Of a stretch of 64,000 nt of DNA, positions 28,753-35,625 are shown in pieces; the stretch's first letter is position 1; every line of letters starts with the position of its first letter. The notes below the pieces were generated by a model. That model was not told where the DNA came from. It ran no database searches and saw only the letters and a program-made list of their open reading frames with translations. Origin of the DNA: an uncultured Chitinophagaceae bacterium (GTDB taxonomy: Bacteria > Bacteroidota > Bacteroidia > Chitinophagales > Chitinophagaceae); assembly GCA_936908745.1 (NCBI GenBank), contig CAKZFX010000004.1, positions 47,627-111,626 of the forward strand. Direction: 5' to 3'. The position numbers were made by a program, and so were the translations under genes.

Positions 28753-30024
28753 ATGGAGACTACCACAGCAACTATCGTTACCCATATTGAAAACCTCATC
28801 AGGGAGTATAAAGCCGATACCCAATCGGTTTACCATGGCTGGTTTATTAATAATGAAGACCGGTTAAAAGCATTTCGTTCTATCCGGCGCGGAGTAATGC
28901 AGGTGATAGAAGATATCAAACAAAAAAAGTTTGGAAATGACTTCAAAGGTTCATCGCTGGAGTTTGTGCTGACAAGTATCACTGAACAAAAACAGGTATT
29001 TGAAGGCGCTGCCCATGCTTTTTACTGGAAACCCAAATTGCGTATTCCTGATATTTATGAAAATGAAACCAACCAGCAGGCATTCGGCCAGTTTTTGGAA
29101 AACTGTTTACGTGCCAAAACGGGAGAAGAGCTCATCCGTGAAATAGTAAAACTGGATGCACTGAAAATTAAAGGGCTTGGTCCGGCCGTTGCCAATATCA
29201 TTTATTTCCTGCATCCCACTATTATTCCTCCTTTTAATACCGCTATTGTTAACGGGTTTAATACATTGTTCAAAGACAAAAAGAAATTAGGCTCATGGAG
29301 CGAATACCTGAAAATGCGGGAAGTATTGATGGATATAAATGCTAAACATAGAAAAGAACTGTCGCTGGATCTTGGTGCAATAACAGGATTACTATTCGAG
29401 ATCGGTTCACAAAAACTGTTGTTGGGAACGGATGAGTACCTGTCAGAAAAAGAACGAAAAAAACTGGAAGCCCTGGTTGAAAAAAGACAGGCCGAAATAA
29501 AAGAAGATAAACAGGAAGAAAGCCTGCATACCGAAATGCAATATCATTTATTAAAGATCGGGGCAGCGTTAGGTTATGATGTGATCTGCGCCAGCAATGA
29601 TAAATCCAAATCATTCAACGGTTGCAACTTTTCCTTTCTGTGCCTGCCCTGTTTCCCTGCTATGCATACAGACCGGGAAACAGAAAATACGATTAAGCTG
29701 ATTGATATTCTTTGGTTTCAAAAAGGAACGGACAATATCATCGGGGCATTTGAAGTGGAAAAAAGCACGAGCATTTATTCCGGCATTTTGCGGCTTACCG
29801 ACCTGGCGTATTCCATTGCCAATGGCGATGAGGTTTTTTATATTATCATTCCCGATAACCGGGAAAAAGATGTGAAAGCGCAATTATCAAGACCATCTAT
29901 AAAAAACATACAAGTACCGATACAATATATCCTTTTTTCCGACCTGCGCCAGCATTGTGATGCTCTTTGCAAATTTGGCGACAGTCATCATATCCTTCAA
30001 AAAATTGCAAAGGCTGTTGAATAA
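28753..30024 (+). CDS. Orphan predicted nuclease: HhH-type domain plus PD-(D/E)XK-like domain
   Basis: 423 residues from the ATG at 28753; an ATG at 28720 is also in frame. I do not recognise a characterised homologue. The first 220 residues are helical and contain LKIKGLGPAVANIIYFLHPT (about 138-157), resembling a helix-hairpin-helix with the GLGPAVAN turn. A Lys/Glu-rich linker follows (about 230-262). The C-terminal domain has a Glu-containing helix (TEMQYHLL), a CxxC pair (CLPC) and LIDILWF then FEVEKS, a spacing like D...ExE/ExK of restriction-type nucleases: D318, E334, E336, K337. No methyltransferase or helicase gene adjoins. Predicted DNA-acting; the activity is inference. Confidence 0.75.
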   Translation: METTTATIVTHIENLIREYKADTQSVYHGWFINNEDRLKAFRSIRRGVMQVIEDIKQKKFGNDFKGSSLEFVLTSITEQKQVFEGAAHAFYWKPKLRIPDIYENETNQQAFGQFLENCLRAKTGEELIREIVKLDALKIKGLGPAVANIIYFLHPTIIPPFNTAIVNGFNTLFKDKKKLGSWSEYLKMREVLMDINAKHRKELSLDLGAITGLLFEIGSQKLLLGTDEYLSEKERKKLEALVEKRQAEIKEDKQEESLHTEMQYHLLKIGAALGYDVICASNDKSKSFNGCNFSFLCLPCFPAMHTDRETENTIKLIDILWFQKGTDNIIGAFEVEKSTSIYSGILRLTDLAYSIANGDEVFYIIIPDNREKDVKAQLSRPSIKNIQVPIQYILFSDLRQHCDALCKFGDSHHILQKIAKAVE

Positions 30025-30030
30025 CAGCCT
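30011..30030 (+). other. Perfect hairpin over the stop codon of the predicted nuclease gene
   Basis: AGGCTGTT (30011-30018) pairs fully with AACAGCCT (30023-30030); the TAA stop (30022-30024) lies at the loop edge. No T-run follows, so it is not a standard intrinsic terminator; it may protect the 3-prime end of the mRNA or be coincidental. Confidence 0.6.
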
Positions 30031-30069
30031 TGTCGAAGCTTTACTACAATTCAGCACCGGCCCTGCACC

Positions 30070-30077
30070 TAATTTTG
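30070..30077 (+). promoter_or_regulatory. -7 promoter element for nhaD
   Basis: TAATTTTG exactly matches TAnnTTTG, 25 bases before the nhaD ATG. No TTG lies at the expected upstream distance, so only the -7 part is supported. Confidence 0.5.
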
Positions 30078-30102
30078 CAACCTATTAATCTACCTTCTGA
30101 AC

Positions 30103-31368
30103 ATGGCAACCACTGCAATCATCATCATCTTTATTCTTGGATATTTAGCTATCGCTCTTGAACACATTACAAAAGTGAATAAAGCCGCTCCTGCATTGAT
30201 CACAGGCGTTCTTTGCTGGACTATCTACATGATGCAAAGCGGCAATGCTGAAGCGACGGTGGAAAGCCTGTTGCATCATTTGGGTGAGATCTCCTCTATT
30301 TTATTTTTTCTTTTAGGCGCTATGACGATTGTGGAGCTGATCGATGCACACGATGGCTTTGACATCATTACCGAAAAGATCAAAACAACGAATAAGCGCA
30401 AGCTGCTTTACATCATCAGCTTTTTATCCTTTTTTCTTTCTGCCTTATTAGACAATCTTACCACATCCATTGTCATGGTTTCCTTATGCGCCAAATTGAT
30501 CAGGGATGAAGAAGACAGGCTATGGTTTGCCAGCATGATCATTATTGCGGCCAATGCCGGCGGTGCATGGTCGCCATTGGGAGATGTAACGACCACGATG
30601 CTATGGATCGGCGGGCAGATAACAGCGTTGAATATTATCAAAACATTGATCATCCCGAGCATTTTCGTTTGTCTTATCCCGACATTGATTATTGGCCATC
30701 GTTTCAGCAATAAGTTTATTGAAAAACCACTTGTTTCCAACAGCACCACAAAGGAAAGACGCGATGGCCGTATTGTATTAATAGCCGGTATTGGCAGTTT
30801 ATTATTTGTGCCCCTTTTCAAAACCGTCACCCATCTTCCGCCTTTTATGGGCATGATGCTGGTGGTTGGGTTTATGTGGATCGTAACAACGCTTATTCAT
30901 AAAAAGAAACAAGATGATTATGATCTTGCCAAAGCGCTGACAAGAATTGACAGCCCAAGCATTTTATTTTTCCTTGGTATTTTATTGGCCGTTTCTGCAT
31001 TACAGAGTTTTGGCATACTCGGCTCATTGGCCGATACATTAAATGGCACATTGAAAAATGATTATCTCATCGGCAGCACATTGGGTGTGTTATCGGCCAT
31101 TGTAGACAATGTGCCTTTAGTGGCTGCCGCACAAGGCATGTATGATCTTTCTGCTTATCCTACCGATCATCCTTTCTGGGAGTTTTTAGCACTGACCACA
31201 GGCACAGGTGGCAGCGCCATTATTATTGGCTCTGCGGCGGGTGTGGCTGTGATGGGTATTGAGCATATCAGCTTTGGATGGTACCTGAAAAAAATATGCT
31301 GGATCGCACTCGTGGGCTTTGCAGCGGGTATCGGGGTATTTTTATTACAGCAACACCTGTTGCATTAA
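30103..31368 (+). CDS. nhaD: Na+/H+ antiporter, NhaD type
   Basis: 421 residues with about 11-12 membrane helices, ion-transporter superfamily. Key segments are LLDNLTTSIVMVSLC (near residues 116-130) and NAGGAWSPLGDVTTTMLWIGGQI, both typical of NhaD, and a second half motif IVDNVPLVAAAQGMYDL. The enzyme exchanges cytoplasmic Na+ (or Li+) for external protons, supporting pH and salt homeostasis. It complements the gradient-building complex I and Na+-coupled symporter genes elsewhere in the window, though no shared regulation is visible. A short remnant frame follows 14 bases later. Confidence 0.92.
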   Translation: MATTAIIIIFILGYLAIALEHITKVNKAAPALITGVLCWTIYMMQSGNAEATVESLLHHLGEISSILFFLLGAMTIVELIDAHDGFDIITEKIKTTNKRKLLYIISFLSFFLSALLDNLTTSIVMVSLCAKLIRDEEDRLWFASMIIIAANAGGAWSPLGDVTTTMLWIGGQITALNIIKTLIIPSIFVCLIPTLIIGHRFSNKFIEKPLVSNSTTKERRDGRIVLIAGIGSLLFVPLFKTVTHLPPFMGMMLVVGFMWIVTTLIHKKKQDDYDLAKALTRIDSPSILFFLGILLAVSALQSFGILGSLADTLNGTLKNDYLIGSTLGVLSAIVDNVPLVAAAQGMYDLSAYPTDHPFWEFLALTTGTGGSAIIIGSAAGVAVMGIEHISFGWYLKKICWIALVGFAAGIGVFLLQQHLLH

Positions 31369-31382
31369 TACCCACGCCACGT

Positions 31383-31535
31383 ATGGATGGAGAAACGGTC
31401 AAAAGTGCAGAAGAATTATTTACAGACGATCGCAGGCGGTTACGCAAAGTCATTCAAAGCCCGATGGGTAAATTATATATACTAACAGACGAAGTGGATG
31501 GCAAACTAATACGCATCAGGAACGGGGCTTTATAG
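31383..31535 (+). pseudogene. C-terminal remnant of a PQQ-dependent sugar dehydrogenase
   Basis: 50 residues. The peptide RRRLRKVIQSPMGKLYILTD followed by EVDGKLIRI closely resembles the last beta-propeller blade and C-terminus of soluble PQQ-dependent (YliI-like) sugar dehydrogenases, which end in R-RDV-QGPDG-LYLLTDE--G-I-R. The rest of such an enzyme (about 350 residues) is absent; upstream is nhaD in another frame. An in-frame ATG (31383) could allow a short peptide to be made. A terminator directly overlaps its 3-prime end. I read it as a relic of a lost gene; a short expressed protein cannot be excluded. Confidence 0.65.
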
Positions 31536-31545
31536 CCCTTTTTTT
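31525..31545 (+). terminator. Intrinsic terminator after nhaD and the dehydrogenase remnant
   Basis: GGGCT (31525-31529), loop TTAT, AGCCC (31534-31538), then seven T. The stem overlaps the last codons of the remnant frame, so it probably was that gene's own terminator and now ends nhaD transcription. Confidence 0.8.
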
Positions 31546-31597
31546 GCTATTAAAAACTGATTTTCCTGTTTATCTTCACGATAACCATTAAAAACCA

Positions 31598-32647
31598 GTG
31601 ATGAAAAAAATTGCTCTTCTTCTCCTGCTTGTTCCCTGTATCGTTTTTGCCCAAAAAGACAGTACAGACCTGATCGTTGCCAAAATGATGAAAGACCAGC
31701 GCATCACGGGGCTTACGCTTGCTGTTGTAAAAAACGGGAAAGTGCAGGTAAACAAAGGCTATGGTCTTTCCAATGTGGAACATAACATTCCCGTAACATC
31801 CGAAACCGTGATCCGTTTGGGTTCTGTAAGCAAGCAGTTTTTTGCTACCGCTATCCTGAAATTGATGGAAGAAGGAAAGCTGAGTATAGATGATCCTGTT
31901 CATACTTTCTTTCCCGATGCCCCTGAAACATGGCGGCCGATACAAATAAAACATTTGCTGTCGCATACGTCCGGGCTGACCCGGGAGGGACCGGCCTATG
32001 CCAATCATATTATTCAACCGGATATAGCGATCATACGTTCTGCCTATTCATTACCGCTTGAATTTAAAACAGGCACAAAATACCAGTATTGTAATCTTGC
32101 TTATTATATGCTGGCAGAGATCATTGCGCAGCTAAGCAAAATGCCATGGCAGGATTATATACGTCAAGAACTTTTTATTCCGGCAGGAATGAAGGATACG
32201 GATATGACTGATTTTTTCAAGATCACGCCCGGCCGTGCCAATGGCTACCGGCATATAAACGACAGCCTGGTAAATGCCGACCCGATGTATGCAGTAAGGC
32301 CGAGTGGTGGCTTTCATTCCACCAGTTCTGATATGATCCGTTGGGACAAAGTGTTGCGGGAGAAAAAAATCATACTGAAAAAAGAAAACTGGGAATTACT
32401 CTGGAAGCCGGTCATCAATATTTCCGACAAAGCCGGTTCAAAATCTTTTTACTGCTTCGGGTGGATCGTAGACGAGTTTAGTGGCCACAAAGTGATTATG
32501 CACAACGGCGCCAATGCCGGCTTCCGTTCCTCGTATGTACGCTATGTTGACGATGGCTTGTCGATTATTATTATGACGAATACGGAAGAAGCGAACCCGG
32601 TGCTGATTTCAAGTACGTTGGCGAAGTATTATTTCCGGAATAAGTAA
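31598..32647 (+). CDS. Secreted serine hydrolase, beta-lactamase/penicillin-binding fold (class C type)
   Basis: 349 residues with a signal peptide (ends IVFAQ). Active-site motifs are SVSK (76-79, nucleophile Ser and Lys), YCN (164-166) and HNG (302-304), the class C beta-lactamase/DD-peptidase set. The core resembles esterases and D-aminopeptidases of the same fold as much as true AmpC, so substrate (peptide, ester or beta-lactam) is open. Predicted periplasmic or surface. It lacks the extra C-terminal barrel seen in longer members. Monocistronic, following the terminator at 31525 and convergent with the Fic gene. Confidence 0.9.
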   Translation: MMKKIALLLLLVPCIVFAQKDSTDLIVAKMMKDQRITGLTLAVVKNGKVQVNKGYGLSNVEHNIPVTSETVIRLGSVSKQFFATAILKLMEEGKLSIDDPVHTFFPDAPETWRPIQIKHLLSHTSGLTREGPAYANHIIQPDIAIIRSAYSLPLEFKTGTKYQYCNLAYYMLAEIIAQLSKMPWQDYIRQELFIPAGMKDTDMTDFFKITPGRANGYRHINDSLVNADPMYAVRPSGGFHSTSSDMIRWDKVLREKKIILKKENWELLWKPVINISDKAGSKSFYCFGWIVDEFSGHKVIMHNGANAGFRSSYVRYVDDGLSIIIMTNTEEANPVLISSTLAKYYFRNK

Positions 32648-32660
32648 CCGTTGTTTGTAG

Positions 32661-33257
32661 TTATGATCTTGCAAAGCTTATCAACGGCTGAATGTCTCCC
32701 TTATCTGCTGCCCGGATAGCCTTAAGATAGTTATCACGCTGATCTCCTTGTTTTATTAAGCTGTCAGCGCCCCAACTGTAATGAGGCTGTTTGAAAATTT
32801 TTTCAATTATAATGTCAGCCATGAGACGGCTATGCCTGCCGTTGCCATTAGGAAAACAATGTATACTTACCAACCGATGTTTAAAACGCAGGGTACACTC
32901 ATCAGGGCTATAGGTACCATTGTGATACCAGAATTTTACATCATCCAGCAGGCATCGTAATGCAGTTGGCACTTCATATTTATCTACCCCGATGTTTTTA
33001 TTGCTTTTGCGAAATTCACCAGCCCAGGCCCACACTTCACCATACATACGCTTATGCAATGCTTTTAAAAATTCTTTTGTAAACACATTACCTGCTTTAA
33101 AGGAACGGTTGAGTGACCAAAAAACAGCCTGTTCAATATTCTGCTGCTCAAACTCGTCCAGTTCGCCGCGGGTAGCGATGGTGGGAATCAGCAGCCCTTC
33201 TTTTTCATCTTCATCCAACGGCGTTTGCCCTTCTATATAGCCTGCATCTAATCCCAT
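32661..33257 (-). CDS. Mobile mystery protein B (Fic/DOC family)
   Basis: 198 residues. The Fic core motif HCFPNGNGRHSR (133-144) sits after helices typical of the fold (LHKRMYGEVWAWAGEFRKS). Fic proteins usually transfer AMP to a target hydroxyl; the canonical motif is HPFx(D/E)GNGRxxR, and here Asn137 replaces the acidic residue that binds Mg, so activity is uncertain. The pairing with an HTH partner, overlapping by ten bases, is the signature of the mob_myst_A/B pair (TIGR02612/TIGR02613), which are reported often in mobile or accessory regions. No inhibitory (S/T)xxxE(G/N) helix is obvious within this protein. Confidence 0.9.
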   Translation of the reverse strand: MGLDAGYIEGQTPLDEDEKEGLLIPTIATRGELDEFEQQNIEQAVFWSLNRSFKAGNVFTKEFLKALHKRMYGEVWAWAGEFRKSNKNIGVDKYEVPTALRCLLDDVKFWYHNGTYSPDECTLRFKHRLVSIHCFPNGNGRHSRLMADIIIEKIFKQPHYSWGADSLIKQGDQRDNYLKAIRAADKGDIQPLISFARS

Positions 33258-33706
33258 AAAGCTTTAGGCATTTCGTTCTTAATCGTTACCGTTCTTTCAG
33301 CAATTGCTTTTTCAATTCGCTGCTTTGTATTTTCCTGGTCTTCCAGTTTCATGTTGTTGCTGGTGCGTAGCACAATTTGTGTAGCCAGTTCCTTTGCCTT
33401 ACGCTCTATCAGTTCTTCTAAACTGCCATCTACCGGAACAAAGCCATACACCAATTGCATATCCAATACTTTTGCTGTCTCCCTGAGTGATTTTATGGTA
33501 ATAGAACCATCTTTTTCCCTTGCTTCCATTTGTTGCACACTTTGCTTGGTAATGGACAGGCGCTGAGCCAGTTGTTCCATACTCATACCAATCGTTGTAC
33601 GAATAGCTTTAATCCACCCTGTTGGTGGCGGAGCTACCTTTTTCAAATCTTTATAAGCCAGCATCTTGTTGTTCAATTGCTGTATGCGTAAGACATGCTT
33701 ATCCAT
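33248..33706 (-). CDS. Mobile mystery protein A (XRE-type HTH regulator)
   Basis: 152 residues. An XRE-like helix-turn-helix lies at about 36-90 (IGMSMEQLAQRLSITKQSVQQMEAREKD), and the C-terminal part (LVYGFVPVDGSLEELIERKAKELA) is characteristic of mob_myst_A. It precedes and overlaps its Fic partner, so the two are translated together. Probable job: DNA-binding regulator of the pair, perhaps antitoxin-like. Nested inverted repeats at 33750-33800, 44-94 bases upstream, are good operator candidates. Function beyond DNA binding is inference. Confidence 0.9.
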   Translation of the reverse strand: MDKHVLRIQQLNNKMLAYKDLKKVAPPPTGWIKAIRTTIGMSMEQLAQRLSITKQSVQQMEAREKDGSITIKSLRETAKVLDMQLVYGFVPVDGSLEELIERKAKELATQIVLRTSNNMKLEDQENTKQRIEKAIAERTVTIKNEMPKALWD

Positions 33707-33749
33707 AAAAGTCAGGTTATAACTTTACTAATAAATATTAAAAGTAAGT

Positions 33750-33800
33750 TTATAAATTGACAAATTATATACAAAAGTCAATTTATAAGTTGACTTTTGT
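33750..33800. promoter_or_regulatory. Nested inverted repeats upstream of the mobile mystery pair (putative operator)
   Basis: TTATAAATTGAC (33750-33761) is perfectly inverted as GTCAATTTATAA (33777-33788), and ACAAAAGTCAA (33771-33781) is perfectly inverted as TTGACTTTTGT (33790-33800). The two repeats share GTCAA, so occupancy of one would affect the other. The location and symmetry suit an HTH dimer site controlling the downstream gene. Confidence 0.65.
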
Positions 33801-33970
33801 GTCATCATTAACAATACGATTCTTATAAATAATTGAAAATCAATTGTAAATACTTAATTTTCAGATGCCGTAAAATTTTGGAGATGATCTTAACGAACCG
33901 GGCACTGTTATACGTTCGGCTTTTTGTCAAACACCTGCGATGTTTACCACTATTATAAGTTACTTTAAAT
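33801..33970. other. AT-rich intergenic stretch
   Basis: With the operator region this makes up a gap of roughly 300 bases without a gene. I see no open frame with a plausible start, no tRNA-like cloverleaf and no repeat beyond the palindromes upstream. Confidence 0.5.
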
Positions 33971-33993
33971 AAAAAACCCGGCTGTTAACCGGG
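33971..33993 (-). terminator. Intrinsic terminator of the 32-residue gene
   Basis: On the minus strand CCCGG (33993-33989) pairs with CCGGG (33981-33977) across a seven-base loop, followed by six T (33976-33971). It lies 17 bases after the stop at 34011. Confidence 0.8.
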
Positions 33994-34010
33994 CTCTCTG
34001 CAAGTTGATC

Positions 34011-34109
34011 TCAGCGGGCTGCTTTTCTCTTTGGATTCGCTTTCTTCTGTGCTGAGCTTTTCTTTTGTGTAGGCTTATTCTTCCTTGGATGAGGGTTCTT
34101 TTTCGACAT
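34011..34109 (-). CDS. 32-residue highly basic small protein
   Basis: ATG at 34109, TGA at 34013-34011. The product is rich in Lys, Arg, Pro and Ala (starts MSKKNPHPRKNKP, ends KRKAAR) with almost no hydrophobic residues, so it would be soluble and strongly positive, suited to nucleic-acid or ribosome binding. An exact -7 element (TATCTTTG) lies about 80 bases upstream and a strong terminator 17 bases downstream, so the unit is promoter-gene-terminator. I do not recognise the family; it could be a small nucleoid- or ribosome-associated protein. Small size keeps confidence moderate. Confidence 0.7.
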   Translation of the reverse strand: MSKKNPHPRKNKPTQKKSSAQKKANPKRKAAR

Positions 34110-34188
34110 ACAATTAAATTTATAGTTAGTGAATTATTACTTATGGTTACAGGGCATTCTCTTCCCTCTTATGTTTTCCATAAGCAAA

Positions 34189-34196
34189 CAAAGATA
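34189..34196 (-). promoter_or_regulatory. -7 promoter element for the 32-residue gene
   Basis: The plus-strand CAAAGATA reads TATCTTTG on the minus strand, an exact TAnnTTTG, about 80 bases before the ATG at 34109. No matching TTG is seen at -33. Confidence 0.5.
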
Positions 34197-34251
34197 TGAC
34201 TATCAGTCTTCACTAAAGCACCCGGTAAAAGCACTTGTTTAAGCAGGTAAT

Positions 34252-34779
34252 TTATCTTGGGCCCAGGTATACGAGGGTTACATCAAATGTTGCCCTGTGG
34301 CCGCTTACTCCTGTTTCATCCATAAAGAATTTGACGCGGATATTTTTGGTTGCCGGATCGATCGAATTAGCACCGGTAGGATCAAGAACTGCAGAACGCC
34401 CGGTGGAGGAAGGCTGACCATAATAGTTAGTAACGGAAGTGACTTTATTGGTAGCCGCATCGAAATTCATTACCAATCCAAATTTTGAGTAGTAAGTTGC
34501 ATTTGTTATACCACCCCCTGTATTTCCTATAACAATACCGGGAAACGCAAGCGTGTTTGACACCAGGCTATCCGAAGCAGGACCGCTGGTTTGCAGCGTA
34601 TATTCATACGTGTTATTCATCCATCCATAAGCCGGGTTAGAATGATCTGTCATTGTACCTTCCACCCGGTAACGGGCATCCCATTGGTTACGGGTTCCCG
34701 AAGGACCCAGATCATCCTTCTTCTTTTTACAGGCCCCGACTAATATAAGTACGCTGACAAATAAGATAAGATTACGCAT
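34252..34779 (-). CDS. Hypothetical lipoprotein
   Basis: 175 residues. A short hydrophobic helix ends in the lipobox LVGAC followed by KKKKDD, a common Bacteroidota lipoprotein start. The mature part looks like a single beta-rich domain of about 145 residues: TRNQWDARYRVEGTMTDHSN near the start, a Gly/Asn-rich middle and a last strand FDVTLVYLGPR. No catalytic motif is seen. Divergent from the five-gene secreted cluster at 35063; shared regulation across the 283-base gap is possible but not shown. Family not recognised. Confidence 0.75.
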   Translation of the reverse strand: MRNLILFVSVLILVGACKKKKDDLGPSGTRNQWDARYRVEGTMTDHSNPAYGWMNNTYEYTLQTSGPASDSLVSNTLAFPGIVIGNTGGGITNATYYSKFGLVMNFDAATNKVTSVTNYYGQPSSTGRSAVLDPTGANSIDPATKNIRVKFFMDETGVSGHRATFDVTLVYLGPR

Positions 34780-35062
34780 GATTACGGTTTTAGAGTGTGA
34801 ATGTGGTTATTAATACCATCGTCCTTTTCTATAAAAGGTCATCACCCGTTACCCTATTTATTTTGCCCGCCTATCAACCTCTCCAAAAGAAAGACTTTCA
34901 GGCACTTAATACAAATACCCGATTGGAGTAAGTCAGTTTCTGCCTGCCGGGGAAAGTTAGTCCCGGCCCTGGGCTTAGAATAGCAAAACCAATAAAAAAT
35001 CACCCTTTTGAACGATAGCGGCCTCCATACCTCATCTCTACTTTTATCCTATAAAATTAAAC
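34780..35062. other. Divergent intergenic region before the secreted-protein cluster
   Basis: 283 bases. I see no reliable gene. TACTTTTA near 35039-35046, one mismatch from TAnnTTTG and some 17 bases before the start at 35063, could be the -7 element for the plus-strand cluster; there is no clear TTG at -33. Confidence 0.35.
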
Positions 35063-35614
35063 ATGATGAAAAAGGCTTTCCTCGTTATAGCTTTTGCAGT
35101 TACAGCTGTTTCTTTATATGCACAGGAACAGGCTCCGCAGTTGCCACCACCAAAAAATAGCATTGACCTCAAACTAAAAAAGCTACCCCAACAACCTATC
35201 GCAATCCCCGGAGGCAAACCAATAGACCTGCCAGGCAGGCCTGATCCTGTTATAGCGTCATTAACAACGCATACCTGGCATCTTACCCGTTGGTGGACGA
35301 CTGGAAATATTGGTCATTCAACCACTGATGTATCTTTTAAATTTCTTGCGAATGGTGCCATCAGTTGCAATTTATGGGTAGCCGATGCAAACCAGCGTCT
35401 GCAAGCTGGTACTTATTCAGTAAGTGGCAACAATGTAACTATCACTTTGAAAAAAGATGCGAACATAATTATGACTTGTAACTGTGTTTATAACAGCAGC
35501 AGTAAACTACTTACCGGTACTTACTCATTGCAGGTATTGCCAATTACCAATCCTCCTGCGGGATATATACCGGGTACAGTAACTGGTGATATAAAACTGG
35601 AAATAAAACCATAA
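35063..35614 (+). CDS. Secreted hypothetical protein, lipocalin-like C-terminal domain
   Basis: 183 residues. The signal peptide ends SLYAQ, followed by a Pro/Lys-rich linker (about 20-65) and a beta-rich domain: HTWHLTRWWTTGNIGH, FKFLANGAISCNLW, GTYSVSGNNVTITLKKD and a closing LTGTYSL strand. The order of a Trp-containing first strand and successive antiparallel strands resembles META/lipocalin-like domains. No enzymatic residues stand out. First of five plus-strand genes with small gaps (11, 21, 37, 41 bases), all with signal peptides. Function unknown. Confidence 0.75.
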   Translation: MMKKAFLVIAFAVTAVSLYAQEQAPQLPPPKNSIDLKLKKLPQQPIAIPGGKPIDLPGRPDPVIASLTTHTWHLTRWWTTGNIGHSTTDVSFKFLANGAISCNLWVADANQRLQAGTYSVSGNNVTITLKKDANIIMTCNCVYNSSSKLLTGTYSLQVLPITNPPAGYIPGTVTGDIKLEIKP

Positions 35615-35625
35615 GCTTTTAAATC

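Noticed and set aside
31278..31382. Upstream half of the frame containing the dehydrogenase remnant
   Set aside because: It overlaps the nhaD coding end in another frame and shows no resemblance to the dehydrogenase; only 31383 onward does.
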